Counted from the first letter of the stretch, positions 44,001 through 52,776 are shown. The stretch is 64,000 nucleotides of DNA from Bryobacterales bacterium F-183 (GCA_016865505.2 AP025252.1:372001-436000); one strand, 5' to 3'. Notes: generated by a model not told the origin, from the letters alone. Made by a program: numbers and translations.

Positions 44001-44380
44001 AGGTAGTCGCCGACGGGTTCGGTGCGGAGGAACGGGGCGAGTTCCTGGGTGAGCCAGCTTTCGTACTGGAAGGGGAACTTTTCGGCGCTGGGTTCGAGGA
44101 AAAAGTCGAAGGGGTTGATGACCGTCATGTCGGCGACGAGATCGACTTCTACGGAGAAGTGGTCGACTTTGTCGGGGAAGACGGCGCGGGCGAGATAGTT
44201 CGCCTGGGGGTCCTGCTGCCAGTTGAGGAAGTGCTTACTGGGTTCGATCTTCAGCGAGTACGAGAGGACGGGGGTGCGGCAGTGCGGGGCCGGGCGCAGG
44301 CGGATGATCTGAGGCGACAGGGATACCAGGCGGTCGTACTTGTAGACGGTCTTGTGATTGAGTGCGACCCGGATAGCCAT
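41054..44380 (-). CDS. Transglutaminase-like/DUF2126 protein
   Basis: 1108 residues, the usual length of DUF2126 transglutaminase-like proteins. Seen: N-terminal beta domain (Bact_transglu_N, AIRVALNHKTVYKYDR), then a transglutaminase core with Cys181 (RSGSCRDSA), His230 (DLHAWCEV) and Asp246 (LDPTSG), the Cys-His-Asp triad, followed by the large DUF2126 region from about residue 300 (TMGGEPTFVGAEDVDAAEWN, GKWYPGEPLPRWAL, GGGNHIVLGASN, WGTRLHDRFMLPHYI). It may act as a protease or on peptide amides. No obvious partner gene of an alpha-E or circularly permuted ATPgrasp type is adjacent, although such partners are usual. Confidence 0.92.
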   Translation of the reverse strand: MAIRVALNHKTVYKYDRLVSLSPQIIRLRPAPHCRTPVLSYSLKIEPSKHFLNWQQDPQANYLARAVFPDKVDHFSVEVDLVADMTVINPFDFFLEPSAEKFPFQYESWLTQELAPFLRTEPVGDYLRAYLDTIDRTTPTATVNFLVNLNARLQQEIGYLIRMEPGVQTPDYTLQYRSGSCRDSAWLLVQILRNLGLAARFVSGYLIQLKPDVKALDGPVGAAEDFTDLHAWCEVYLPGAGWIGLDPTSGLLAGEGHLPVAASPEPASSAPVTGGVDPCQVEFEHAMSVTRVHEDPRVTKPYSDSQWTAIETLGRAIDRDLDAHDVRLTMGGEPTFVGAEDVDAAEWNGAALGPAKRRLAGDLLSRLRARQKPGSFLHFGQGKWYPGEPLPRWALTCYWRKDGQPIWRDVQWLADDQHTYEYTSAQAGVFAKTLAERLSVSPDFVNPAYEDPITYIDKEGKLPINVSPLDSKLDTPEDRDRLRRVFQRGLNEPTGFVLPLAPSRRHDGPKWQSGMWMLRGQHLFLLAGDSPVGLRLPLKSLPYSPEEEPLIPVDPFAPRRALPWAPNAAPPAPPRQTRFTITASDTNTSQTVSEQPSGTSYDNVVRTALCVEARDGRMCCFMPPLPRLEDYIDLLSAIEDTAASLKIPVIIEGYTPPHDPRLESIKVTPDPGVIEINVPPVRTWDEAVANTTALYEDAYHSRLRAEKFMIDGRHTGTGGGNHIVLGASNPADSPILRRPDLLKSCVAYWNNHPSLSYLFSGMFIGPTSQAPRVDETRKDALYELAIAFEQVPGPGTEVPPWQVDRIFRNLLVDVTGNTHRAEFCIDKLYSPDSSTGRLGLLELRAFEMPPHAQMSLAQQLLLRALIAKFWKDPYNEPLVHWGTRLHDRFMLPHYIEQDFHAVLDDLRSAGYAFDNSWYAPFTEFRYPVYGRVNYDGIEIELRQATEPWYVLGEEPAGGGTARYVDSSVERLQVKVKGLTSERYIVTCNNRRVPLANTGVHGEYVGGVRYRAWQPPSCLHPLIPVQTPLIVDLVDAWSKRSIGGCTYHVAHPAGRNYETFPVNSYEAEARRLARFQAFGHTPGPLPALPAEEQNPEFPCTLDLRRNRKP

Positions 44381-44407
44381 GGGTGTGATTGTCGCGAGTC
44401 GCGGAAG

Positions 44408-44438
44408 GGAGCGTCAAGTATCGCGAACTTGACGCTCC
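44408..44438 (-). terminator. Hairpin after SBBP gene
   Basis: GGAGCGTCAAG (44408-44418) and CTTGACGCTCC (44428-44438): perfect 11-bp stem, 9-nt loop, 16 bases past the stop of the SBBP gene at 44454. No U-run, so moderate confidence. Confidence 0.6.
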
Positions 44439-44453
44439 GGATGGGTTTTGTGC

Positions 44454-46610
44454 TTAGCGGCAGATGTCGATCACGCTAACGAACGTATCGGGGTAGCCGT
44501 TGGCATTGCGTTCGTAGGCGTTGGTCGTAGTGGGGAAGGCCCTGCCGGTGGTGGTGCCGGCTACCGAGATAGAGCAGGCGGAACTGGCGCTGATGCTGTA
44601 ACCGTAGTCGAGGCCGGGGGTGCCGAGGTAGCTCGAATAGACGAGCGATTGGGCGGCCGGGGCGTTGGTGTTCATGACAACGACGATGGCATCCGGGATA
44701 CCGGAGGGGCGGGGCTGCAGGGCGTTGGGGCTGACCGGGAAGAAACGCGAGTAGGTGTACCCGGTGAGGTACACGCGGCCAGCGGCATCCACCTTCATCG
44801 CGTAAGCCACATCGGTGCCGCCATCGCCGAAGTAGCTGGCGAACAAGATCTGGTTCGAAGGGATGGAGAGCTTGATGACGTAGAGGTCCGCCGCGCCAGC
44901 GCTGCGCACTTGCGGAGCGTTGCCGCCGATGGGCATGTCGTTGGACGTCGTGTAGCCGCCGATGTACACGTTGCCTTCGGCATCGAGATGGATGGACTCG
45001 GCCGAATCGACGCCGTTGCCGCCGATGAAGGTGCCGTAGTTGATGCCGTCGAGGCCGGACTTTTCGGGATCGACGCGGATGAGGAACATGTCGCCCGCGC
45101 CGCGGTAGGTGGCCTGGAAGGGTTCATTGCCAATCGGGAAGTTGTCCGACGCGGTGTTGCCAGCGACGTAGATCAAGCCTTGCGCGTTGACGGCTACGGC
45201 GCGAGCGATGTCGGTGCTGCTGCCGCCGTAATAGGTGGAGTACTGCAGGCCTGCGGTTCCGGCGTTCGCGTCGATGCGGGAGATGAAGAGCTCGTAGCCA
45301 CGCTGGCGATTGCGCTGGATGGCGTTGGCGGTGAGCGGGAAGTTTTCCGACACCGTGTAGCCGGCGACGATGATACGGCCAGTGCTGTCGGTGGTGACCG
45401 CGGTGGCGTAGTCGAGACCATCGCCGCCGAGGAACGTGGTGTAGACGAGAGCGTCGCCACCGGCGCGACGCGGGTCGATCTTGAGGATCACTGCGTCGAC
45501 GCCGCCTTCGATCTCGGTATCCATGGAGCCGACGATCGGGAAATCGAAAGAGCCGGTGCTACCGGAGATGACCGCGTTGCCTTCGACGTCCAGGGTCATG
45601 GAAAGGGCTTCGTCGGAGCCGGAGCCGCCGACGAAACCGGCGTAGATCAAAGATTCCGCTCCGGACTTGGAGGGGTCGAGCTTGGCGATGAAGATGTCGC
45701 GCAGGCCGAGGTTGGTTTCGCGGATGGGGGCGTTGGGCGCGCCAGCCAGGGGAAAGTCCGTGGCATTGGTGGTGCCGGCGACCCAAACGAAACCGGTGCC
45801 CGGTTCGGCGATCACGGATACGGGAGCGGTGGAGCCGGAGCCGTTGAGGTACGTGGAGTAGTCGAGGACGGGGTCGATGACCAGTTCCTGCGCGGTGTCG
45901 TAGGTGCCGAGGGTGAATTCGGCTTCCGTGTCGCCGGTGATGCGGTAGGCGGCGGCGACTTCGACACGCTGGCCGTCGATGGTCTGGTAGGCGACGGGCT
46001 TGGTCTGGCGGATCTCGCTGCCGTTGGGGGTACGGATGGCGAGGGAGCCGTCCTGGTCCAGGCGGATGGCGGAGGCGCCGGTAAAGCGGAGGCCGATCTG
46101 GGCGGGGTCCGCGCCGGGGGCGACGACAAAGTCGTGCTCGAGCTTGTCGAGTTGGGGGTGGAAGACGAGGTCGACGCCGTTGTAGATCTGCTCGTAGCGG
46201 ACTTCGCCGAAGCGCGAGGTGGAGGTGCCGGTACGCCACTGGGAGCGGTCCTTGCCGCGGAAGTAATCGACGCGGGCGGCGACGGGCTTGCGTCCTTCGA
46301 TGAGGCGGGCGGGCTTCGCGTTGGTCCAGGAGATGCCGACGGCTTCACCGGAGGGAGCGGCGACGGTCATCTGCGAAGGCGTGAGGTACACGGTTTGGTG
46401 TACAGACCGGGACGCGTAGAGGACCTGTGCAGGGTACTCGCCAGTGTTGCGCTCAAACCACAGAGGCACGGGCGGCGCGGCGGGGCTAGCCGGGCGGGCT
46501 GCCAGAGCGGCTGCCTGAGGCTGGGTAGTGAAGAGACGGTAGGTTAGGGCCGTGCCGGAAACACAAGCAACTGCGACTGCAAGCGCGAACGGGCGAAATG
46601 TTTTGGACAT
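44454..46610 (-). CDS. SBBP-repeat beta-propeller protein
   Basis: 718 residues, exported. Seen: signal-type N-terminus (MSKTFRPFALAVAVACVSGTALTYRLF), a DUF7948-like segment (LWFERNTGEYPAQVLYASR), then SBBP propeller repeats (GLDYATAVTTDSTGRIIVAGYT, GTDVAYAMKVDAAGRVYLTGYT) and a short C-terminal tail ending in VSVIDICR. It is a shorter relative of the protein at 24414-27350 without the TIGR03437 tail. The antisense strand is open for nearly the whole length, which is a codon-bias effect. Function unknown. Confidence 0.87.
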   Translation of the reverse strand: MSKTFRPFALAVAVACVSGTALTYRLFTTQPQAAALAARPASPAAPPVPLWFERNTGEYPAQVLYASRSVHQTVYLTPSQMTVAAPSGEAVGISWTNAKPARLIEGRKPVAARVDYFRGKDRSQWRTGTSTSRFGEVRYEQIYNGVDLVFHPQLDKLEHDFVVAPGADPAQIGLRFTGASAIRLDQDGSLAIRTPNGSEIRQTKPVAYQTIDGQRVEVAAAYRITGDTEAEFTLGTYDTAQELVIDPVLDYSTYLNGSGSTAPVSVIAEPGTGFVWVAGTTNATDFPLAGAPNAPIRETNLGLRDIFIAKLDPSKSGAESLIYAGFVGGSGSDEALSMTLDVEGNAVISGSTGSFDFPIVGSMDTEIEGGVDAVILKIDPRRAGGDALVYTTFLGGDGLDYATAVTTDSTGRIIVAGYTVSENFPLTANAIQRNRQRGYELFISRIDANAGTAGLQYSTYYGGSSTDIARAVAVNAQGLIYVAGNTASDNFPIGNEPFQATYRGAGDMFLIRVDPEKSGLDGINYGTFIGGNGVDSAESIHLDAEGNVYIGGYTTSNDMPIGGNAPQVRSAGAADLYVIKLSIPSNQILFASYFGDGGTDVAYAMKVDAAGRVYLTGYTYSRFFPVSPNALQPRPSGIPDAIVVVMNTNAPAAQSLVYSSYLGTPGLDYGYSISASSACSISVAGTTTGRAFPTTTNAYERNANGYPDTFVSVIDICR

Positions 46611-46710
46611 TGGTGATTCAAAAGCGGGACTACTGTTGTTGCTGCGTTAGCGGGACGCTGGCGCTCGCAAACGATACCACTGAGGGTAGCATGCAGCGTA
46701 CCAAAGTCAG

Positions 46711-46747
46711 TGCGGGCAGGACGTCTGGAAGTGACGTACTGCCCGCA
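46711..46747 (-). terminator. Hairpin after the chemoreceptor gene
   Basis: TGCGGGCAGGACGTC (46711-46725) pairs with GACGTACTGCCCGCA (46733-46747), 15 bp with one mismatch, 7-nt loop. It lies about 50 bases past the stop at 46795 on the minus strand. No U-run. Confidence 0.6.
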
Positions 46748-46794
46748 GTGTAGGAACCCCTGGATTCCGGCTCTTGGTGGGATGGGAAAGATGG

Positions 46795-48456
46795 CTAGTG
46801 GTTGTCGAACTGGCTGACCAGTTGCTGGAGTTCGGCCGCGGTGCGAGCGAGTTCCGAAGCGGCCTGTTTGGTTTGTTTGGCACCTTCGTTGTTTTGTTCG
46901 GCAGCAGCGGCGACGCGAGCGATGTTTCCGCTGATTTCGGCGGTGGACTGTGCGGCATTGGCCACGTTGCGGCTGATTTCAGCGGTGGAGGCGGTTTGCT
47001 CTTCGACAGCGCTGGCGATGGAATTGGAGATGTCGTTGATTTGGTTGATGATCCCGCTGACTTCGGTGATGGCTTTGACGGCGGCGTGGGTCTCACCCTG
47101 GATGGAGTCAACCTTGCGACCGATGTCCTCGGTGGCACGAGCGGTTTGACGGGCGAGTTCTTTGACTTCAGTGGCAACGACGGCAAACCCCTTGCCGGCT
47201 TCACCGGCGCGGGCGGCTTCGATGGTGGCGTTCAAGGCGAGCAGGTTGGTTTGCTGGGCGATGGACGTGATGACCTTGATGATCTTACCGATTTCGTTGC
47301 TGCTCTCTTCGAGGCGCTTCATGGTTTGCGCCGTCATGTTCGACATGTCCACCGCCTGGTTGGTGACCTTCATGGCGTTGGTGGCGCTACGGGAGATTTC
47401 TTTGATGGAGGCGGACATCTGCTCGGCGCCGGCGGCAACGGTTTGGACGTTCTGGTCTACTTCGTTCGAGGCAGCGGAGACAAGTTGGGTTTGCCGGGTG
47501 GTCTCGTCGGCGGTGACGCCGATCTGAGTACTGACGGAGGTGAGTTCTTCGGAGGAACTGGCCAGGATCGAGGCGACGGAACCGATCGCCTTCATGTTCT
47601 CTTTCAACTGGCGCTGAAACTCTTCGGCTTTCTTCTGGAGCTCTTTTTGCGCGGTGACATCGGTTGCGTACTGGACGACCTTATAAGGGCGGCCGCTAAG
47701 GTCGAAGATCGGGCTGTAGGTGGCCTGCAACCAGACCAACTTGTTTCCCCGCCCGTAGCGCTCGAACTCGTTCGACTGGAACTCGCCCCGGCCTAAGGCC
47801 TGCCAGAACCGGCGGTAATCGTCCGATAGCTTGTACGCGGGACTGACGAACATGCTGTGGCTGCGGCCCTTGACTTCCTCAAGGGTATAGCCCATTAGAT
47901 CGAGGAAATTGCGGTTTGCCGTTTGGATGACACCGTCCATGTTGAACTCGACCACCGCCTGAGTGCGATCGATGGCGGCAGTCTCAGCCACTTTCTTTGC
48001 GGTCACGTCCGCCGCGACCTTGACAACTTTGTAGACGTGGCCCGATTCGTCGAACACAGGACTGTAGCAGGCTTGCACCCAGACTTCGCGACCGCCCCGC
48101 CCGACGCGCCGGAACTCACCCGCCTGAAACCGGCCGTCGGCAAGCTCTGCCCAAAACCGCCGATACTCGGCGCTTGATGCGTAATCCGAGTCGCAAAACA
48201 TGCGGTGATGTTTCCCTCTGATATCCGGGAGACTGTAGCCCATTGCGACGAGAAAGTTGTCGTTCGCCGTGATGACCGTTCCATCCGGCTCAAACTCGAT
48301 CACGGCCTGGCTGCGATTGATAGCGGCAATCATCGCCTCCATGTTCTTTACGTGAGCATTGTTGGGTGTGCCAGCGGACTTACCCAAGCTGCGCGGGAGC
48401 TGGACACTTCTGAATGAGGTTGATTGTTCTGATGCCGTAAGTGTGCTTGAGCTCAT
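46795..48456 (-). CDS. Soluble PAS-PAS methyl-accepting chemotaxis protein
   Basis: 553 residues, no membrane helices. Seen: two PAS/PAC domains (about residues 45-160 and 165-285; [19 protein letters not shown] and [19 protein letters not shown]), then a HAMP-less coiled-coil and the MCP signalling hairpin tip [41 protein letters not shown]. Aer2/cytoplasmic type, so it senses an internal signal, perhaps redox or flavin. No che genes are adjacent. The 107-base gap upstream is shared with a divergent gene. Confidence 0.94.
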   Translation of the reverse strand: MSSSTLTASEQSTSFRSVQLPRSLGKSAGTPNNAHVKNMEAMIAAINRSQAVIEFEPDGTVITANDNFLVAMGYSLPDIRGKHHRMFCDSDYASSAEYRRFWAELADGRFQAGEFRRVGRGGREVWVQACYSPVFDESGHVYKVVKVAADVTAKKVAETAAIDRTQAVVEFNMDGVIQTANRNFLDLMGYTLEEVKGRSHSMFVSPAYKLSDDYRRFWQALGRGEFQSNEFERYGRGNKLVWLQATYSPIFDLSGRPYKVVQYATDVTAQKELQKKAEEFQRQLKENMKAIGSVASILASSSEELTSVSTQIGVTADETTRQTQLVSAASNEVDQNVQTVAAGAEQMSASIKEISRSATNAMKVTNQAVDMSNMTAQTMKRLEESSNEIGKIIKVITSIAQQTNLLALNATIEAARAGEAGKGFAVVATEVKELARQTARATEDIGRKVDSIQGETHAAVKAITEVSGIINQINDISNSIASAVEEQTASTAEISRNVANAAQSTAEISGNIARVAAAAEQNNEGAKQTKQAASELARTAAELQQLVSQFDNH

Positions 48457-48563
48457 CTTTCGCCTATTCCTGTTCCTATCCGATTCCTTCTTACGTAACG
48501 CTCATCGGCTGGCTTCAGGTAGATTTGAGCGAACTTCGTGCGTCGAGGGATTATGATCTAGTC

Positions 48564-49208
48564 ATGGACCCCCGCCGCCGGATTGCAGCCGCTTGTACTG
48601 TATGGCTGCTTGCATTGCTCCCTGGATCGGCGCCCGGGCAGGTGATCCGCTTTGAGTCCGGGGGACTGCAATTTCAAACCCTGACTAAGGGTGGTGTGAC
48701 CGTAATGTTTGCCCCGCTGCCTATGCATGTGCGGGAGTACTCCATACTTCAAGTTGCCGTACAAAATGGTTCGCGTACGTCATGGACGTTTAAGGCAGAG
48801 GATTTCATTTTTGAGCGGCCGGACGGTACGAAGTTGGCAGGGGCGCCCGCGCGGCAGGTGGTAGCGAAGCTGATCGAAAAGGGTGGCCGCGGCGACGTTA
48901 TCAAGTTGGGTCAGACCTATGAACAGAGCTTGTATGGGCAGGCACGGTTCAAGTCCACGAACGGGTACGAGCAGCGGCGGCAGGCGGCGTTTGCGGAAGT
49001 TTCCAATACCAAAGTGAAGGCCGCGGCGGTGGCTTCTGCGGTAGCGTTTCCGAGTGTGAAGCTGCAGCCGGGACAGTCGACGGACGGCGCGGTGTTTTAT
49101 CCCACCAACGGCAAGGGACTGGGCAATGGTAAGCTACGGCTTTCAGCGGCAGGCGAGATCTTTGAGTTTGAGGATCTCCAGCCGAATTCCCAATCGCCCA
49201 ACCCGTGA
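48564..49208 (+). CDS. Exported protein of unknown function
   Basis: 214 residues, not recognised. Seen: Arg-rich start and hydrophobic core (RRRIAAACTVWLLALLPGSAPG) as a signal peptide; then a beta-rich body with QTLTKGGVTVMFAPLPMHVREYSILQVAVQN and a C-terminal STDGAVFYPTNGKGL turn, common in acidobacterial envelope proteins. Start at 48564 avoids an upstream in-frame stretch that runs through the chemoreceptor promoter. Its stop overlaps the GTG of the PHP gene (GTGA), so the two are coupled. Confidence 0.68.
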   Translation: MDPRRRIAAACTVWLLALLPGSAPGQVIRFESGGLQFQTLTKGGVTVMFAPLPMHVREYSILQVAVQNGSRTSWTFKAEDFIFERPDGTKLAGAPARQVVAKLIEKGGRGDVIKLGQTYEQSLYGQARFKSTNGYEQRRQAAFAEVSNTKVKAAAVASAVAFPSVKLQPGQSTDGAVFYPTNGKGLGNGKLRLSAAGEIFEFEDLQPNSQSPNP

Positions 49209-50038
49209 TCGATCTTCATTGCCATACGCGAGAATCTGACGGTACCGATACGCCGCACGAGCTGGTACAAATTGCGGCGGACGCGGGGATCACGACGCTA
49301 TCCATTACAGATCACGACACGTTTGCCGGGTACGATGCGGCGCGTCCGCATGCGTGGAAGGCGGGCATCGAGCTGATCTGCGGCGTCGAGCTGTCCTGCC
49401 GGCATGAAGAGAAAACCGTGCATTTGCTGGGGTATTTCCGGGGTGCGGAGGGTGCGCCGGCGGAGTTCCGGGAGTGGGTGGACGGGATCCTGACGTCGCG
49501 CACGGAGCGGAACCTGCGGCTGATCGCGAAGCTGAACGGCATGGGGCTGGACATCACGCTGGAGGAAGTACAGGCGATTGGCGGTAGCGTCACCGGGCGT
49601 CCTCACTTTGCGAATGTACTGGTGGCGAAGGGGTACGCGGCGGATCGGAATGATGCGTTCCGGCGGCTGATTGGGGAAGAGGGCGCGGCTTTTGTGGAGC
49701 GCATTGGTCCTACATTGGCGGAGGCGGCGGGGCGGATACGGGCTGCGGGCGGTGTGTCGTCGCTGGCGCATCCGGTACGGATCGGGTACTTTCGGGAGCC
49801 GGAGCGGGAGCTGGCGCTGTTGGCGGAGCTGCGCGAGGCGGGCCTGACGGCGGTGGAGGTCTATCATAGCGACCATACGCCGGCGCTTTGTGAGCGTTAT
49901 TTGGAGTTCGCGAATCTGCTGGGGTTGTTGCAGACGGGCGGGTCCGACTATCACGGTGGGAATAAGGCAGGGCTGGAGTTGGGGTCTGTGCCGGTGCCAT
50001 GGTCGGTGATGGAAGGTCTGCGGTCGCTGGGGTTTTAG
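49205..50038 (+). CDS. PHP-domain phosphoesterase (TrpH/RNase AM-like)
   Basis: 277 residues. Seen: PHP motif 1 DLHCHTRESDGTDTPHEL, motif 2 TITDHDTFAG, VELSCRHE, AHPVRIGY and SDYHGG, the metal-binding His/Asp set. Members of this group hydrolyse 3',5'-bisphosphonucleotides or trim 5' RNA ends. GTG start at 49205 overlaps the previous stop by 4 bases. The gene after it, across a gap, is an accessory islet, so it ends a two-gene operon. Confidence 0.9.
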   Translation: MIDLHCHTRESDGTDTPHELVQIAADAGITTLSITDHDTFAGYDAARPHAWKAGIELICGVELSCRHEEKTVHLLGYFRGAEGAPAEFREWVDGILTSRTERNLRLIAKLNGMGLDITLEEVQAIGGSVTGRPHFANVLVAKGYAADRNDAFRRLIGEEGAAFVERIGPTLAEAAGRIRAAGGVSSLAHPVRIGYFREPERELALLAELREAGLTAVEVYHSDHTPALCERYLEFANLLGLLQTGGSDYHGGNKAGLELGSVPVPWSVMEGLRSLGF

Positions 50039-50369
50039 GCTTTTATCGATTTGGGGACACCCCGGGTTCTGTTTTCTTTCGTTTTTGGCAGTTGCGCGCT
50101 GGGGGCAGGTGCGGGATTTCCTTTGCCTGATTCGCTGGGGGTCTTGCGATTGGGGTAGGGGAGTTCGGGGGTCGTGCGGCGGCGGGGGTTTGGGTGGGGG
50201 TTGGGAAACGCTGGAAAAGTGCAATGGGACGGGTTGGGGTGTCCCGGAAGCAGTATGGCGCGTCAGGCTGTCCCCTTCAGGTCCCTTCAGGTCCCGGACC
50301 TCAGGTTGCGGGACGCCAACACATCCAAATCGGCTCCTCGGCCTGTCCGCAGCCCAACTGGCAGAGCAG
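50039..50369. other. Gene-free G-rich stretch with inverted-repeat arm
   Basis: About 330 bases without a gene. It has G-rich tracts (about 50147-50213, several runs of four or five G) and the left arm of an inverted repeat (50263-50275). Its first part contains GGGGACACCCCGGG. No promoter or ORF could be supported. Confidence 0.5.
50263..50275 (-). repeat. Left inverted-repeat arm of the SUKH islet
   Basis: TCAGGCTGTCCCC, the exact reverse complement of GGGGACAGCCTGA at 51034-51046. The two arms bracket the SUKH gene. Confidence 0.7.
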
Positions 50370-50945
50370 CTATCCGTAGAGGCTGTAAGTTCGGTCGACT
50401 TCATATTGAACAGCATGGAAGAAACTCTCAAATTCTTGGATCATACCTTCAGGAGAGAGAATTAAGGCTGGCCATTCGAGAGCGCCTGCCGCAGGATCGA
50501 GCAGGATCACCGAACTGTTGCCGGAAAAATCAGTCACCTGTAGTGCCCGGAGGATGCGAGCCGCATTTGCAGCGCAGTCTACCAGCTTTCCATCATCGAT
50601 ATCGGTCACGTTGCCTTGTTCCCGTAACGAGTCTGCCAACCAGGCCAATTCAGGGTCTCGATTCTCCCACGAAAGCTCCTCAACGCTCCGGATCCGGTCA
50701 ATTAAATGGTTCACATACACAAAGCCATTGGAAGTCTCGAAAAACTCTCTCAATGAAATCGGGATCTCTACTCCGAGCCTTGCCTCGAACTGGAGTATTT
50801 CGCCTTGACTAACGGGAGGGCCGCTTGCAAGCCACTGCCGGTCCTTCTGTTCGAGGGAGAGCCTTTTCGTTTTGTAGGCCAGCGCCGGCCGCGACAGGGC
50901 CTGAACGCTCGCCCGCTTGAGCAGCGCCGGCCAGTCATTGACCAT
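50370..50945 (-). CDS. SUKH/SMI1-KNR4 family protein
   Basis: 191 residues. Seen: SMI1/KNR4 core with EILQFEARLGVEIPISLREF, FFETSNGFVY and a C-terminal SSVILLDPAAG segment followed by QEFESFFHAVQ. SUKH proteins are often immunity proteins that neutralise polymorphic toxins. AGGAGG lies 13 bases before the ATG, further than usual. The gene is flanked by inverted GGGGACAGCCTGA arms and lies beside an Rhs remnant. Immunity function is inferred; no intact toxin remains. Confidence 0.8.
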   Translation of the reverse strand: MVNDWPALLKRASVQALSRPALAYKTKRLSLEQKDRQWLASGPPVSQGEILQFEARLGVEIPISLREFFETSNGFVYVNHLIDRIRSVEELSWENRDPELAWLADSLREQGNVTDIDDGKLVDCAANAARILRALQVTDFSGNSSVILLDPAAGALEWPALILSPEGMIQEFESFFHAVQYEVDRTYSLYG

Positions 50946-51211
50946 AGATTCTCATTGCCCTCCTCTTAAGCGGCTGTTAAGGAACGATGAACTTACAGCC
51001 GCGTTTCACTGAGCTCACGACCCAGGGGACACTGGGGACAGCCTGATCAGCCACGCTCAAACCAGCCAAAAGCAAAAGCTTACGTAAGCTACAGACGAAC
51101 AAGTATCGGAGACTTCCCGCTTCTCCCTATGAATCTATGCCGAGTTTTCGCGTCTGTCAAGGGAGATGCCCTTAGGCGGGCGCTCTCGGTAGGCTTCCCA
51201 AACCCTCGATT
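50946..51211. other. Gene-free stretch upstream of the SUKH gene
   Basis: GCGGCTGT (50970-50977) can pair with ACAGCCGC (50995-51002), a hairpin directly upstream of the SUKH RBS, and the right inverted-repeat arm lies at 51034-51046. The rest shows no gene. Confidence 0.5.
51034..51046 (+). repeat. Right inverted-repeat arm of the SUKH islet
   Basis: GGGGACAGCCTGA, exact reverse complement of 50263-50275, about 770 bases away. Confidence 0.7.
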
Positions 51212-51565
51212 TCTCGTGAAAATCAAGGTCGCGTCTCGACGGTGAAGTACAAGACGCGATTCTCGGGTGGCGGTTGCGGCCAGACGTTTGTGGAGCAATA
51301 CTCGTACAAGAACTACGGTGCGATGGTGACCAAGCGTCTCAAGATGGTTCGAGGTTCGGCGTCGGGCGTCCTGCTGAAGACGGCGGACTACGATACTGAG
51401 GGGCGCCCCACAAACACGACGTACCCGGTAAGTGGTCGCACGGTGGCCTATGAGTACGACGCCAACCGCGGGCTGCCGAGCGCTGAAGGACGTGTCGGCT
51501 GGCACTGAACTGGTCAACACGCTCAGCTACAGCGCAGCGGGTCAGTTTCTGGGCTCAATGTCGCC
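51212..51565 (+). pseudogene. Rhs/YD-repeat protein remnant
   Basis: One frame gives GRVSTVKYKT then KTADYDTEGRPTNTTYPV and VAYEYDANRGLPSA; a shift near 51480 leads to ALKDVSAGTELVNTLSYSAA and GQFLGS. These are consecutive RHS repeats. Neither N-terminal export region nor C-terminal toxin tip is present, and the right end meets a GGGGACAG repeat at 51566. A dead internal fragment. Confidence 0.8.
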
Positions 51566-51600
51566 GGGACAGGTCGGACGTGCCAGACTGTCCCCAAGTT
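51566..51600 (+). repeat. GGGGACAG repeat ending the Rhs remnant
   Basis: GGGACAG...CTGTCCCC with AAGTT, the same family as at 9124 and 10229 (single copy, not duplicated). The Rhs reading ends exactly at its left edge. Confidence 0.78.
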
Positions 51601-51611
51601 AAAAAAGCTCC

Positions 51612-52748
51612 TCACTCCTGGGAATTTGCTTGACGGGGACCAGCCGCCTCATGGAAGGTTGTCCCGATTGCAAACTTTAGTGCGTCTTCCTTTGTCGTGA
51701 TTTCGCCGTTTAACTGAGCGGTTTCGAGATCCTGCAGGATCTGCTTGTACTGCGGTCCTGGCGGGATGCCTAGCTGTTGCAAGTCCGCGCCGGTCAGCAG
51801 GGGCTTGGGCCAGAGTTCGGAGGCCGGGTACGTGCCGAGGTCGCGGCCGGTGAGTTCGCTCAGGAGTGGGTACCAGGGTTGACGGGCCAGGCGCTTGTGT
51901 TCGGCTTGGTCCTGGAATCCGGTGCGATCCGCGTTGGCGGCTAGGGCTTGCGCCCAGGCACGATCACGATTCGGGATTTTCAATACATCGAAGAACGCGC
52001 CGTCCGGGTGGTTCCGCAGCAGCGCCGCCCAGTGGACCGCGATGTGCGAGGTCTTGGCGTGGAAGGTGGGGTTGAGTCCTAAGGCTGCGGCGAGGCCGGA
52101 TTCTTGGAACAGCGCTGCGCCTCCCGCTGGTAAGGCTCTTTCGAGTTCGATACGGATTCGCTCGGCGGCGACGTCGCGGATTCTCGGCGCTAGGTTTTGG
52201 ATGGCGACAAGGGTTTGGGGCTCGATGGTGAAGTCCAGTTCGGCGGCGAAGCGGACCGCTCGCAGCATGCGGAGATGGTCTTCTGAAAACCGGTCTTCGG
52301 GATTTCCGATGGCTCGGATCAGGCGGAGTTGCAGGTCCTGCTGGCCGCCGGTGGGGTCCAGGATCTTGCCGGTCTGGGAATCCAGATACAGCGCGTTGAT
52401 GGTGAAGTCCCGGCGATGGGCGTCGGCTTCGAGGCTGGCTCCCAGGTGTACATTTTGGGGCCGGCGGCCGTCGAGGTAGGGGCCATCGCTCCGGAACGTC
52501 GCGACTTCCACCTGCAGATCGCCCTGGCGTACCAGCACCACTCCGAAGTGTGCACCGACTAACCCGGAATTTGGGAATAGGCCAACGATTTGGTCCGGTA
52601 GGGCGCTGGTGACGACGTCGAAATCCTTGGCGGGACGGTTGAGCAGCTTGTCGCGGACGCAGCCGCCCACCAGGTACGCCTGGTGCCCGTGGGCACTGAG
52701 CTGGTACTGGATGAAGTTTGCGTAATCTTCGATCGCCGTGGCGGCCAC
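51612..52748 (-). CDS. CCA-adding enzyme/poly(A) polymerase family
   Basis: 378 residues. Seen: LVGGCVRDKLLNRPAKDFDV (nucleotidyltransferase signature GGxVRDxxL...DxD), RRDFTINAL, and LRMLRAVRFAAELDFTIEP head domain. Class II tRNA nucleotidyltransferase family: adds CCA to tRNA or A to RNA 3' ends. The start is uncertain: GTG 52748 avoids overlap with the permease gene, while an earlier start at 52850 would add 34 residues that look unlike the family. Ends near a GGGGACAG repeat. Divergent from the permease with only about 28 bases between the starts. Confidence 0.9.
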   Translation of the reverse strand: MAATAIEDYANFIQYQLSAHGHQAYLVGGCVRDKLLNRPAKDFDVVTSALPDQIVGLFPNSGLVGAHFGVVLVRQGDLQVEVATFRSDGPYLDGRRPQNVHLGASLEADAHRRDFTINALYLDSQTGKILDPTGGQQDLQLRLIRAIGNPEDRFSEDHLRMLRAVRFAAELDFTIEPQTLVAIQNLAPRIRDVAAERIRIELERALPAGGAALFQESGLAAALGLNPTFHAKTSHIAVHWAALLRNHPDGAFFDVLKIPNRDRAWAQALAANADRTGFQDQAEHKRLARQPWYPLLSELTGRDLGTYPASELWPKPLLTGADLQQLGIPPGPQYKQILQDLETAQLNGEITTKEDALKFAIGTTFHEAAGPRQANSQE

Positions 52749-52776
52749 TCGTTCAATCGTAGAATAGGGGCTGGGA

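Noticed and set aside
44448-46547. Long plus-strand open frame (699 residues) opposite the SBBP gene
   Set aside because: Low-complexity, no domain, and the minus strand codes a clear SBBP protein; the open frame follows from GC-rich codon bias.
50370-51565. Active Rhs toxin-immunity pair
   Set aside because: The Rhs part is internal, frameshifted and truncated at both ends, and faces away from the SUKH gene.
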